Assembly: GCA_944322745.1 (NCBI GenBank)
Contig: CALUPV010000002.1
Span: 124,001 to 188,000 of the forward strand
DNA length: 64,000 nt
Source of the DNA: Candidatus Gastranaerophilales bacterium
GTDB lineage: Bacteria > Cyanobacteriota > Vampirovibrionia > Gastranaerophilales > Gastranaerophilaceae
Direction: 5' to 3'
This document shows, one piece after another, positions 17,409 to 26,533 of the stretch. Position 1 is the stretch's first letter. Each line of letters starts with the position of its first letter. The translations under genes and the position numbers were made by a program. The notes under the pieces were generated by a model, which saw only the letters and a list, made by a program, of their open reading frames with translations, ran no database searches and was not told the DNA's origin.

Positions 17409-17687
17409 TTATTTTTTCCCTTTTAACAAGAAGAAACCTCCAACTGCAGCTAATATAACACCTAATTTTAAAAGAGAATTATTTTTTTTCTTATAAAGTT
17501 TTTCATTTTGTTGTTGTATAATATTTTGTCTGAATTCATCTTTTTCCCGTAATACTTTATCAATAGAATATTTAGGTAAATATTGAGGGGCTTCAATATA
17601 TCTGCCTTTTTGAGTACTGGAGCCTATTTTGCTCGCTGCTATTTTGTTATCTGTATTTGCATTTTGGGTAATTAATAAATTAGACAT
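17409..17687 (-). CDS. Small protein with C-terminal hydrophobic tail
   Basis: A 92-residue protein that I do not recognise. It has a polar, Asn/Gln/Lys-rich N-terminus and an amphipathic, possibly coiled-coil stretch (residues 40-68). It ends in a hydrophobic segment LGVILAAVGGFFLLKGKK with a basic end, which would act as a tail anchor. It sits 95 bases upstream of the degenerate PHP gene on the same strand, with no obvious terminator between, so they may be co-transcribed. Confidence 0.65.
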   Translation of the reverse strand: MSNLLITQNANTDNKIAASKIGSSTQKGRYIEAPQYLPKYSIDKVLREKDEFRQNIIQQQNEKLYKKKNNSLLKLGVILAAVGGFFLLKGKK

Positions 17688-17880
17688 ATGTTCTCCAATA
17701 AACTTTTAATGTATGAAAATATTAGGAATTGATAAAATATTAAATTTTATTATAAAAATTTTTACAATATTTAACAAAGAAAGATGTAAACTTTTGTTAA
17801 TTCCCATATATAATTAAAGCAAGAAAAACCTTTTAGGTGAATTAATATAATGTGATTTTCTGCATGAAAAGGAGCTAAAT

Positions 17881-20800
17881 GTGAATATACAAAAAAATAA
17901 TTTAAATGCACAACACCCTGCATTTACGGGACATAAAAAATCATTAGATAAAATGGGATATGAAAAGCAAGTTTTCTTTTATTTATTTGATCCGAATAAA
18001 TACAAGTGCGAAGTTGAATTATTTAATATTGTAAAAGATGCAAACGGCAATATTTCTATCGATGAAAATCAAAAACCTGTGGCTTCCTTGCCTATGATTG
18101 ATGGAGGTATTTGTGCGTATATTTCTGATATTCCAGAATTAAATTCAAAAGAGGGCTTTGCATATAGGTTTAAATTAACAGATAAAAGTTCCGGAAAAAA
18201 TTCATACGCATATGACAATGGAAGTGTAATAGGTATTTTTGATACAGCAAATACAGATAATAAGTATAATGTTGTTTTAAATAATCGTGCAATAATAAAC
18301 AAAAATGGTCCTATGCAATTGATAATGCCAGATGGTTATTATCCCGGGATAGAAAATAAAGACGGAAAACCAAGCTTAAATGAAAGTTTAAGAGCAAAAG
18401 CATTATCAAGTGTGAGAAACCATGCAAATAAGCTAGGCGGTAATTTATATGGAATTATAGCAAGATTGCCTCAATTAAAAAAAGAAGGAATAAAGAGAAT
18501 AGTTGGTACTCCTTTTACGAAAGATATGATATCTTCCCACTTATATTGGACAGAAAATGCTTACCAACTTTCACCAAATTTAGGTACAGAAAAAGATTTT
18601 TGTACTTTACAAGAAGAACTATTTAAGAACGGAATTAATTGGATTGCGGATGCTGCTCTTGTAAATGAAGGATTTGGCGGAATTCATTTATCTGAACTAT
18701 TAAGAAAAGGTCCAAACTCTGTTTTCAAAAACATTTTTAGATCAGATGAAAAGATTTCACTAGGAATATTACCTGATAAATGTGATTATACGAGGATGAA
18801 AATAATAAATGCTCCTTTTACGATTACACCGGAAGGTAAGTATGAAAAGGAAAACAGAAAATATAACCCATCAATGCCAACATACATACAATTTTATGAT
18901 GACAGATTGGCAAGTGAAGAGCAAAAGACATCTAATTCTCCGAGCAGAATGACAACATATGATATTAAAAATACAGATAATATATATGATATTACCAGAC
19001 ATGATGATGCAGTATATCCTTTTCCTATAGAAGTAAATCCGAGTGAATTAGAAAGAAATATTAAAAATGTTATAAAGGAGGAAGGTTCATTAGATTTATC
19101 AAACATAGAGACAATTAAAAAAGTTTCTGATTTTACGTATTTTAATGTTGTAAATAAAAGTGCTGCAGCAGGTTTAGAAGTATGGGACGGAAATGTAGAT
19201 ATCGCAAAATTAAATTTCTATAGATGTGACAAAGATGACTCAAGGTTTTTAAAAGTACCTGTAGAAGAAAGAGAAGAAGCAATTGCTGATTTTGATAGGG
19301 GTGCATTAGCAGTTAGGGATTATGCTGTTAATTCAGGAAAGTACTGGACTAAATTAACAGCGGATACTCAGTTTAAATACGCATCAAATCTATTGGCAGG
19401 AAAAGCAGAGACTGCAGAAGAATACATGGCAGCAATAAAGAAACTGGCTGAGGAAGGATCTCTTCCTGCATCTGTATTAGAAAATGTTGATTTAGATGTA
19501 GTGGAAAATGTTCTTAAAGATAATTATCATTTAAGAAGATTAGATGATGCAGATATGAGAGACGATATTAATCCAGAAGGAATAGGAAATGATTATACTG
19601 TTTCTGATTATATATTAAGACAATCAATGGATGTTCCGTTAGAAACTCTTCCTTTTGCAACAAATCTTTTGGGAATAATAACATCCCCATATATTACAAA
19701 AAGACCCAATATAGAAGAAGAATTAGGTATTTCTAGATACGATTTAACAAGAGCTGGTAATCCAAATCTACCAGAGAAATATTCAGAAGTATATTCCCAA
19801 ATGGATGCAATATATGAGAAAGCAATTGTTCCAATAATTTCTGCTATATTAAAAGATATTCCGGGTATTTCTGAAAATGGAATGGTAACAGATTATGGTA
19901 AGTATGTAATTTCCGAAATTACTCCTGAATTGACTAAGTATATTATAACAAAGGCTATAGCTCCAAAGGCAGAAATAAAGGTAAGCAATAATGGGGATAT
20001 TGATTTTTCTGATGTTAATTCCGAAAAAATAACAATGCAATCACTAGGCATTCCGTTTAATTCTATGACATCCGAACAAGAGGCTGCTACTGTTGTAAAT
20101 ATACTCCAAAAAGGAATTAACAATATGGAGTTGTCTGATTTTTCAGTAATAAAAGACAAAATTAACAATAGATTCAAGAATCGTTCTTTAAATGATTTTA
20201 AAGTAGCTGAAATGATTATAGATAGAACAGAATCAGGTCTTGGTTGGAGAATAGATGCTGCTAAAGATATTTCTTCAATTGATTCAGTTAGATCTGATGC
20301 TGATAATATGACTTCTGCTTGGAAAAATGTTATTGATTTTTGGAAGTTATATAATCAGTCAGTGCTTGAAATTAATCCTCACGCATATACAACCGCTGAA
20401 ATCACAGATTTGTATGATTTATTTAAGGATGAAGATAAATCAGTATTTACAAGTGATGGAGATGCAGAAAGGAAGTTTATACAAGAAACAGGTATTACTT
20501 CAGTTGCAAATTATAATTATTTCTTCTCGTTGATACCTGATTTATTTTCAAATTACTCTTTTGAGAAAGGTGATAGAAGCTGGATGTCCAGAGAAGGAAA
20601 GAATCATGAATTAAGAAATAAAATGGACGCAGGATGGTCTGGTACAAACCCCGGATTTCTATTCCAAAGTCCGGAGGATGGTGTCGTAAATTCATATACA
20701 TTCTTCGGAAATCATGATAAGCCTCGTGCATTGCATTGTTTAGCATTAGATATGGGGTTATTCAATTCTAACTTTGCGCCTGATAAAAAATCTTTGTACA

Positions 20801-21882
20801 TAAAAGATAGCAATGGGGAAGAGAAAACACATAGAGCTATTGCCGCAGATGTATTACAGCAAAATGAACAGGATATTGATTTTGATAAAGTTAATCCAAT
20901 GGCAGTTGCAATGGGTGCACGTTTAAACGAAGCTTTAGATGATATTTCTTGTGACTCTGTTTTGAAAACTGAAATTAACAATGCAATAAGTGATTTAGCG
21001 CAAGGTTCATATCTTGGTAAAACATTTGATGCAACAGCATTTGGTACAAGACCTTTTGAAGTTGCAATAAAATCAGTACTTGATCAAGTTGAATATAAAA
21101 CAGGTTCAGCAATACCAAATAGAGAAGAAATAGAAGCAAAAATATTACAATCAATTTTAGTTCCTGCTTTTGACAGATTCTATTCAATGTATAAACTTTT
21201 AATCACATTGCCTGGTAGTCCTACTGATTTTGCAGGCGACAGAGTTGGTGCTTCTGGTCATGAAACAAAAGCTAAAAACTATCGTCAACAAAACAGAAAT
21301 GTAATTCATTGGGAATGGTTGAATGATAGTTCAGATAATAAATATAAATTTGTAAAAGAGTTTTATGATAATGTAAATGAAATTTCAAACTTGAGATCGC
21401 AAAAACATTTGAGTGCATTAAATGATGGTGCTACTGTTACTTTGCCTATTGCAATAGAAGAGAAAAAATCTGATGGTAGTGTATCTGTGAAAACAAGTGA
21501 AAAAGTCCAAGCTATGCTTCGATATAACGATAAAGGTTCGGTTGTTATAACACTTCATGATTTGTCCGGTGCAAATACCCCCTTATCTCAGAAAATGCAA
21601 AGAAGTGAAACTAAAACCGGTATAACTGAAGGTTCTATATATAATAGAATAGTTCTTGATACTGAAAAGACCAATACGAAACAAGGACTTAAACATGGTC
21701 TTGATGTTGGTACAAAATTTAAAAATGAACGTAGTGCTGATAATTCGACATACAAAATTGCTAAAATGAGTAAAGATGGAAAAAGTTACTATTATTTAAA
21801 AAGAGAAGATTCACAAGGTAGAGAAATTCCAATTACTATTAAACCGGAAGATTATAATACCTTGGTTCTTTATAAAATTTAG
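17881..21882 (+). CDS. Very large GH13 (alpha-amylase superfamily)-like protein
   Basis: 1333 residues starting at GTG with a strong AAAAGGAG site 6 bases upstream. The N-terminus has PAFTG (13-17), the same motif as its neighbour, and no signal peptide. A beta-sandwich-like region precedes the barrel. GH13 catalytic elements are recognisable in order: a weak region I at DAALVNE (from Asp257), region II GWRIDAAKD with nucleophile Asp792, region III TAEITD with acid/base Glu840, and region IV FFGNHDKPR with Asp946. The barrel is interrupted by about 500 residues between regions I and II, far longer than ordinary amylases. LPGSPTDFAGDRVGASG fits the end of a barrel. It may act on intracellular alpha-glucan; the region I His is absent, so substrate binding is altered. 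A hairpin terminator follows. Confidence 0.72.
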   Translation: MNIQKNNLNAQHPAFTGHKKSLDKMGYEKQVFFYLFDPNKYKCEVELFNIVKDANGNISIDENQKPVASLPMIDGGICAYISDIPELNSKEGFAYRFKLTDKSSGKNSYAYDNGSVIGIFDTANTDNKYNVVLNNRAIINKNGPMQLIMPDGYYPGIENKDGKPSLNESLRAKALSSVRNHANKLGGNLYGIIARLPQLKKEGIKRIVGTPFTKDMISSHLYWTENAYQLSPNLGTEKDFCTLQEELFKNGINWIADAALVNEGFGGIHLSELLRKGPNSVFKNIFRSDEKISLGILPDKCDYTRMKIINAPFTITPEGKYEKENRKYNPSMPTYIQFYDDRLASEEQKTSNSPSRMTTYDIKNTDNIYDITRHDDAVYPFPIEVNPSELERNIKNVIKEEGSLDLSNIETIKKVSDFTYFNVVNKSAAAGLEVWDGNVDIAKLNFYRCDKDDSRFLKVPVEEREEAIADFDRGALAVRDYAVNSGKYWTKLTADTQFKYASNLLAGKAETAEEYMAAIKKLAEEGSLPASVLENVDLDVVENVLKDNYHLRRLDDADMRDDINPEGIGNDYTVSDYILRQSMDVPLETLPFATNLLGIITSPYITKRPNIEEELGISRYDLTRAGNPNLPEKYSEVYSQMDAIYEKAIVPIISAILKDIPGISENGMVTDYGKYVISEITPELTKYIITKAIAPKAEIKVSNNGDIDFSDVNSEKITMQSLGIPFNSMTSEQEAATVVNILQKGINNMELSDFSVIKDKINNRFKNRSLNDFKVAEMIIDRTESGLGWRIDAAKDISSIDSVRSDADNMTSAWKNVIDFWKLYNQSVLEINPHAYTTAEITDLYDLFKDEDKSVFTSDGDAERKFIQETGITSVANYNYFFSLIPDLFSNYSFEKGDRSWMSREGKNHELRNKMDAGWSGTNPGFLFQSPEDGVVNSYTFFGNHDKPRALHCLALDMGLFNSNFAPDKKSLYIKDSNGEEKTHRAIAADVLQQNEQDIDFDKVNPMAVAMGARLNEALDDISCDSVLKTEINNAISDLAQGSYLGKTFDATAFGTRPFEVAIKSVLDQVEYKTGSAIPNREEIEAKILQSILVPAFDRFYSMYKLLITLPGSPTDFAGDRVGASGHETKAKNYRQQNRNVIHWEWLNDSSDNKYKFVKEFYDNVNEISNLRSQKHLSALNDGATVTLPIAIEEKKSDGSVSVKTSEKVQAMLRYNDKGSVVITLHDLSGANTPLSQKMQRSETKTGITEGSIYNRIVLDTEKTNTKQGLKHGLDVGTKFKNERSADNSTYKIAKMSKDGKSYYYLKREDSQGREIPITIKPEDYNTLVLYKI

Positions 21883-21900
21883 CAAAATAAACTAATTAAA

Positions 21901-21940
21901 AAATCCTTTTTCTTTGTAGTAATATAAAGAAAAAGGATTT
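21901..21940 (+). terminator. Terminator-like hairpin whose 3' arm contains the cysS ribosome binding site
   Basis: A perfect 15-bp stem (AAATCCTTTTTCTTT / AAAGAAAAAGGATTT) with a 10-base loop, followed by T residues, lies 18 bases after the GH13-like gene. The AAGGA at 21933-21937 in the 3' arm is 8 bases before the cysS ATG at 21946. The same structure can therefore terminate upstream transcripts and hide the cysS ribosome binding site in any read-through. Confidence 0.8.
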
Positions 21941-21945
21941 TTACT

Positions 21946-23385
21946 ATGAGATTAAATAATACTTTTTCAAATACAATTGAAGAATTTAAGCCAATCGACG
22001 GGAATAAAGTCAGTATGTACGTTTGCGGTCCTACAGTATATGATTATCCGCACTTGGGACACGCAAGATGTTATATTACCTGGGATATGTTATATAGATA
22101 TCTCAAGTTTTTGGGTTATGAAGTGACATATTGCAGAAATATTACAGATGTTGATGACAAAATATTAAAAAAGGCAAAAGAAGAAAATACAACAGCAGAA
22201 GTAATATCAAGAAGATATTATGAAATATTTTCGGAATCAATGAAAAAATTAAATGTTTTAAAACCCGATATTGAGCCTTTTGCAACAAAAACAATCGGTG
22301 AAATGATATCAATAATAAAAGATTTAATTAAAAATGATTATGCTTATGAGATAAATGGTGATGTATATTTTAGGGTCAAAAAATTCAAAGACTATGGTAT
22401 GTTAAGTAAGCAGCCAATAGAAGATTTAGTTGCAGGTGCCAGAGTGGAAGCTTCATCTATAAAAGAAGATGTATTAGATTTTGCCCTATGGAAAAAAGAT
22501 GAAGAATTCGGTTATCCAAGTCCTTGGGGTAAAGGACGTCCGGGTTGGCATATTGAATGTAGTGCAATGTCAAGAAAACATTTAGGAAAAACTATTGATA
22601 TTCATGCAGGCGGAGCTGATTTGATTTTCCCTCATCATGAAAATGAAATAGCTCAAAGTGAATGTGCAAACGGATGTAAATTTGTTAATTATTGGCTTCA
22701 TAATGGTTTTGTAACAATAAACAAAGAAAAAATGTCAAAATCATTAAAAAACTTTGTCTCAATTGATGCATTACTTAATAATTATGATGCAAATACAATC
22801 AGGTTATTTATATTGACAAATCATTACAGAATGCCTGTGGAGTTTTCAGATGTTGCATTGGATGGTGCAAAGTCAGGATGGAAAAGAATTCAAACAGCAG
22901 TTAATGAAGTTGTAAGATTTGTTAACTCCAAAGAACTTCCTGATGTTTCCGATTCTGATGAAGTTAATAGTTTTAAAGAGGCAATGGATAATGACTTAAA
23001 TACATCAAAAGCACTTGCAGTTATATTTGATTCTGCAACAAAAGCAAATAAAGCAGTGGCAGAAAAAGATATTAATAGTGCCAAAAAATATGCTGCAATT
23101 TTATTAAAACTTACAGATGTTATGGGCTTCAATATTGAAAAAGAAAAAATGTCTGAGCAAGAATTAAATAATAGACTACAACAAGTAGTCAATGAAATGG
23201 AATTTTTATCTGAAGATGATAAAAAGCTTACAGGCTATGATTTAATGAATAAAATAATTGAATATAGAAATATTGCCCGTAAAGAAAAGAATTGGGCTAT
23301 AGCAGATAAAGTAAGAAATTTATTAGATTCAGTTTCGATTGTAATAAAGGATACAAAAGATTCAACAATTTGGGAAGAAAAATAA
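21946..23385 (+). CDS. cysS: Cysteine-tRNA ligase
   Basis: A 479-residue class I synthetase with the family's zinc and ATP motifs: Cys27 in YVCGPTVYDYPHLGHAR, HIGH-type HLGH at 36-39, GWHIECSAMS and HAGGADLIFPHHENE for zinc and cysteine selection, and KMSKS at 262-266. It charges tRNA(Cys) in the cytoplasm. Length is normal for the family. The start ATG follows directly on the hairpin described at 21901-21940, and I see no separate promoter between hairpin and gene. Expression may depend on read-through or on a start inside the preceding gene. Confidence 0.97.
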   Translation: MRLNNTFSNTIEEFKPIDGNKVSMYVCGPTVYDYPHLGHARCYITWDMLYRYLKFLGYEVTYCRNITDVDDKILKKAKEENTTAEVISRRYYEIFSESMKKLNVLKPDIEPFATKTIGEMISIIKDLIKNDYAYEINGDVYFRVKKFKDYGMLSKQPIEDLVAGARVEASSIKEDVLDFALWKKDEEFGYPSPWGKGRPGWHIECSAMSRKHLGKTIDIHAGGADLIFPHHENEIAQSECANGCKFVNYWLHNGFVTINKEKMSKSLKNFVSIDALLNNYDANTIRLFILTNHYRMPVEFSDVALDGAKSGWKRIQTAVNEVVRFVNSKELPDVSDSDEVNSFKEAMDNDLNTSKALAVIFDSATKANKAVAEKDINSAKKYAAILLKLTDVMGFNIEKEKMSEQELNNRLQQVVNEMEFLSEDDKKLTGYDLMNKIIEYRNIARKEKNWAIADKVRNLLDSVSIVIKDTKDSTIWEEK

Positions 23386-23452
23386 GCACGGAACATTCTG
23401 CTCAATAAATTGTCTAATAAATTGAGTAGGGAGTACGTGGAGGTATGTAAAT

Positions 23453-23482
23453 AAAAAACACGGCATTCTTGCCGTGTTTTTT
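23453..23482. terminator. Intrinsic terminator after cysS
   Basis: A perfect 12-bp stem (AAAAAACACGGC / GCCGTGTTTTTT) with a 6-base loop. It can also serve the small minus-strand gene ending at 23494. Between cysS and this stem lies a separate dyad (CTCAAT 23401-23406, ATTGAG 23421-23426) and a GTATGTAA. Confidence 0.92.
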
Positions 23483-23493
23483 ATAACAATTTC

Positions 23494-23589
23494 TTAATGT
23501 GCATTACTGTGTCTTTCAAACATAGAAGGTAAAGCAATCAACAGAAAATACATTAGTGCACCGAACAATAATAAGTAGAGACCATCCAT
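23494..23589 (-). CDS. 31-residue single-pass membrane protein
   Basis: A short frame starts at ATG 23589 with an AAGGAAA ribosome binding site about 8 bases upstream and ends at TAA. It encodes MDGLYLLLFGALMYFLLIAL followed by PSMFERHSNAH: one hydrophobic helix over residues 3-21 and a short polar tail. This is the size and layout of accessory peptides of membrane complexes, but I cannot name it. The good ribosome binding site, the terminator just beyond it and the lack of any other gene in the 336-base gap support it as real. Confidence 0.6.
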   Translation of the reverse strand: MDGLYLLLFGALMYFLLIALPSMFERHSNAH

Positions 23590-23721
23590 AACACATTTCC
23601 TTTTTATTAAATAACTATACATTTATACAGTACCCAAAAAAACTTTTTCTTAAACATAATTAATAAAAAATCATTCGATATTTGTAGATAAAAATGAGAC
23701 TATTATATAATGTGAGGTAAT

Positions 23722-24054
23722 ATGGATAAATCAAAATTAAAAAAATTATTTTCAGGATTATGTTGCAGTGTTTGTAAACATGATTTTGATGAAGAAGCAA
23801 TTTTCATAAAAAGAGAAGAGAAGAACTTATTAGTTTTACAGATTATTTGTCCTGAATGCGGTAAAAGTTTCGGACTTGCATTATTGGGAACAGGCGCTTT
23901 GTCAATAAAAGAAGAAAAAGAAGATGAAGCACTTGAAATTCAAGACTGCCCATTACCAATAAGCTATGATGATGTTTTAGATGCACATCATTTTATAGAT
24001 AAACTGGAAAAAGATTGGACAAAATATATTCCTGATGAATTAAAAAATATTTAA
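23722..24054 (+). CDS. Small zinc-ribbon protein of unknown function
   Basis: The 110-residue protein has an N-terminal four-cysteine ribbon: CCSVCKHDF (Cys14/15 and Cys18) and CPECGKSFG about 28 residues later. A segment LALLGTGAL follows and then an acidic C-terminal half (EEKEDEALEIQD). Zinc binding is likely; no further function can be read. It has a GAGG ribosome binding site and a TATAAT at 23706-23711, very close to the start. It converges with the SpoIID gene, leaving one base between the stops. Confidence 0.7.
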   Translation: MDKSKLKKLFSGLCCSVCKHDFDEEAIFIKREEKNLLVLQIICPECGKSFGLALLGTGALSIKEEKEDEALEIQDCPLPISYDDVLDAHHFIDKLEKDWTKYIPDELKNI

Positions 24055-24055
24055 G

Positions 24056-24928
24056 TTATATATCCCAATTTTCACTTAATTTAGCAAACTTAAAATCTTT
24101 ATAGAAATAGTTTAAAATTTGATATGCGTTATAGCCTTGAGCCGCGAGGTTATTTGCACCGTGTTGACTCATACCTACTCCGTGACCGTTTTTCTTTGTT
24201 CCGTAATCAAAAGAAGGAACTGATTGTAAAAAAGAACTTCCTGAATTCCATACTTTTGTCTGTCCTCCGGAACTTGCGTGATAATATGTTGGCAATACCC
24301 TTTTATCTTGAACAAGAACAATACCTTTTGTATCTTCAACAGCTTTTGTTGTTCTTTCTTTTTCAGCACTTGCACCGCCATAGGCTTGATCTGCAGTAGT
24401 ATCAACGAGGTCAAAGCCTTTAGAAGCATGTTTTCCCGCTGTTTTAGTAGCAACAGCATAGCTTCTTGCAGCGATTGCTTGTGCTTTAAGTGCTTCTATA
24501 TTCCATTTAGATGGCATTTCAGCTGGAACAACTCCTTTTAGATAATCTTCAAGTGGTACATCATTAATTAAAGTTAAGCCATTGCCCCAATTAGTAATAA
24601 GAAAGTTACCTCTATACCAAGCTTTTTTTGAACATAAAAATCCAGGTGTTTTTGTCTTTATTAATACTTGATTTGTTCCGAGTGAAAATTCTTGTCTGTT
24701 AGATACTACATAAATTTCTTTTCCTTTTGATTTAAATTGATAAACCTTCATTGGTTTAATTTCATATAATAACTTATTTTGAAATGCGTCATAGATTTCA
24801 CCATAAACAGATGAGGCAACTTTTACCTCTTTTGCTTGAGTTTCAATACCAATTTTAATTGCATTCGCTTCTTGTATATTAGTAAAAAATATTAATAAAA
24901 TTGTCAGAATAATCTTTCTAAGAATCAT
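24056..24928 (-). CDS. SpoIID/LytB-domain exported protein
   Basis: About 290 residues from the preferred ATG at 24928, which gives a textbook signal peptide (MILRK, hydrophobic core, cleavage after EANA). The SpoIID domain follows: NDVPLEDYLKGVVPAEMPS, LKAQAIAARSYAVA, YYHASSGGQT and the C-terminal GHGVGMSQHGANNLA. SpoIID family proteins cleave peptidoglycan glycan strands lacking stem peptides or enhance amidases; outside sporulators they act in cell-wall remodelling. The frame can extend to an ATG at 24964, but that codon overlaps a probable -10 (TATTAT) and gives a poor signal peptide. No sporulation genes are nearby. Confidence 0.88.
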   Translation of the reverse strand: MILRKIILTILLIFFTNIQEANAIKIGIETQAKEVKVASSVYGEIYDAFQNKLLYEIKPMKVYQFKSKGKEIYVVSNRQEFSLGTNQVLIKTKTPGFLCSKKAWYRGNFLITNWGNGLTLINDVPLEDYLKGVVPAEMPSKWNIEALKAQAIAARSYAVATKTAGKHASKGFDLVDTTADQAYGGASAEKERTTKAVEDTKGIVLVQDKRVLPTYYHASSGGQTKVWNSGSSFLQSVPSFDYGTKKNGHGVGMSQHGANNLAAQGYNAYQILNYFYKDFKFAKLSENWDI

Positions 24929-25107
24929 AATCCCTAAACCATTGATAATTCCAGTCAAGAACATAATATCACATAAAAATTATGACTTCCAAAAAATCAT
25001 ACATACGGAGTAGAAAGTGTCAAATAAAATCGTATATATCAACCATAAATACGGGTACTTTTGACTTTCAATATTATATCATTAAGTAGAGATAAAAAGG
25101 GTATTGT

Positions 25108-25797
25108 ATGATAAATGGCGGTATAAATTATACTGAAAGAGGAATAATTCAAAACATTCGTGCTATGAGGATGCAAACCGCTCTTATGGCAATTACAAAT
25201 GAGAATGTTGTCGGTTTTGACAAAATAGGTTACCAAAGAAAAATACCTGTAGTCTCTTCTTTTGCGGAATTTATTGGAGAAGATGCAATCTCAACTACAA
25301 CTGATGATACGATTGGAAGACTTGGTCTGACAGAAAATCCTTTAGATGTTGCATTGGCGGAAAAGGGGTATTTTCAAGTTCTTACGGATGAAGGTATAAA
25401 GTTGACAAGAGATGGTAGATTTAAAATGAATAAGAATGGTGAAATATTGTCGCTAGACGGTAATAAAGTTTTAACAAATATGGGTACACCGTTGATTTTA
25501 CCATTTGTTCCGGAAAAACTAGAAGATATTTCTATTGATTTAAATGGTGTAGTAAGAGTTTTAGATAATAAAACAAGAAAATTTGAAACGGCGGGAACTT
25601 TATCAGTAGTCAGTCAAGATGGGGTTGCAGTGTTATCCCCAAACGTAAGACAAGGTTACAATGAGTATTCAAATGTAAGCTTGCAAACAGAATTTATGCA
25701 AGCAATGATGTATCCTCGAACGTTTGAGGCAAACAGACAGTTATATCAAATTCAAAATTCAAATTTACAAAGAGTAATTTCATCTCTTGGCAGTTAG
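25108..25797 (+). CDS. Flagellar basal-body rod protein of the FlgF/FlgG family
   Basis: A 229-residue rod-type protein. It has the FlgF/FlgG core segments NPLDVALAEKGYFQVLTDEG and LTRDGRFKMNKNGEI, and the C-terminal helical EFMQAMMYPRTFEANRQL that packs in the rod. The N-terminal helix is present (RMQTALMAITNENVVGFDK), though the usual ANNLANVNTxGFK is altered. These proteins form the rod outside the cytoplasmic membrane, exported through the flagellar type III apparatus without a cleaved signal. As first of the two related genes here it is most likely FlgF, but the pair cannot be told apart with certainty. It heads the flagellar run. Confidence 0.85.
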   Translation: MINGGINYTERGIIQNIRAMRMQTALMAITNENVVGFDKIGYQRKIPVVSSFAEFIGEDAISTTTDDTIGRLGLTENPLDVALAEKGYFQVLTDEGIKLTRDGRFKMNKNGEILSLDGNKVLTNMGTPLILPFVPEKLEDISIDLNGVVRVLDNKTRKFETAGTLSVVSQDGVAVLSPNVRQGYNEYSNVSLQTEFMQAMMYPRTFEANRQLYQIQNSNLQRVISSLGS

Positions 25798-25808
25798 AAA
25801 GGTAATAA

Positions 25809-26522
25809 ATGACAACAATACATGGCATAATTAACAGAGGTATATTTAACGCAGAGCTCCAATTTGAAAAAATGGGTTATATATCTACTAATGTTTCTAA
25901 CTATAATACGAACGGATATAAATCTGTTCGTTTTGAACAGATGTTGGATGAGAACGGTTATCTTACCGGAATTGAAAGAACTGATTTTTCTCAGGGGGCA
26001 ATTCAAAGAACTTCAAGAGATTTTGATGTCGCAATTGATGGTATGGGATTTATACCTGTAACGTCTCCTAATGGGGATGTTACATATACAAGAGAAGGTT
26101 CATTCAGAGTTAATCAAGATGGTTACCTTATTACTAACGACGGTTATTTGGTTGGTGATGGAATTCAAATACCCGTTAATTATGAAAATATTGCGATAAA
26201 ACCAAATGGTGAAGTTGAAGTATATTCAAATGACGGAACACAGAGAGAAACTCTCGGAATAATACCGATTGTTAATTTTCAAAACCCGGAAGGTCTAAAA
26301 AAGTCAGACAATAACAAATATTACCTTACGGCAGAATCTGGTGAGCCAATTTTAGTAAAAAATCATACTAAATTGAAACAAGGTAGTCTTGAGGTTACTA
26401 ATATAGATATCTTAAATGAAGTTAATTCTATTTTAAGACTGAATGCGTCTATGCTTGCAAGTTTTAAAGTAATGCAAACAGTAAATGATATGTATTCAAA
26501 AACATTACAACTAAATCAATAG
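25809..26522 (+). CDS. flgG: Flagellar distal rod protein FlgG-like
   Basis: This 237-residue protein has an N-terminal helix with STNVSNYNTNGYKSVRF, the motif for rod proteins, followed by TDFSQGAIQRTSRDFDVAIDG in pieces and VTYTREGSFRVNQDGYL. Those segments are very close to FlgG/FlgF consensus, and the C-terminal LRLNASMLASFKVMQTVNDMY completes the coiled bundle. It lies 11 bases after the previous paralogue. FlgG is the distal rod joined to the hook; assignment as FlgG rather than FlgF rests on the stronger FlgG-type signature. Confidence 0.82.
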   Translation: MTTIHGIINRGIFNAELQFEKMGYISTNVSNYNTNGYKSVRFEQMLDENGYLTGIERTDFSQGAIQRTSRDFDVAIDGMGFIPVTSPNGDVTYTREGSFRVNQDGYLITNDGYLVGDGIQIPVNYENIAIKPNGEVEVYSNDGTQRETLGIIPIVNFQNPEGLKKSDNNKYYLTAESGEPILVKNHTKLKQGSLEVTNIDILNEVNSILRLNASMLASFKVMQTVNDMYSKTLQLNQ

Positions 26523-26533
26523 AAGGTGAGTAA

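Noticed and set aside
21890-21945. T-box leader for cysS
   Set aside because: The gap is only about 60 bases, far too short for specifier stem and antiterminator, and no T-box sequence is present.
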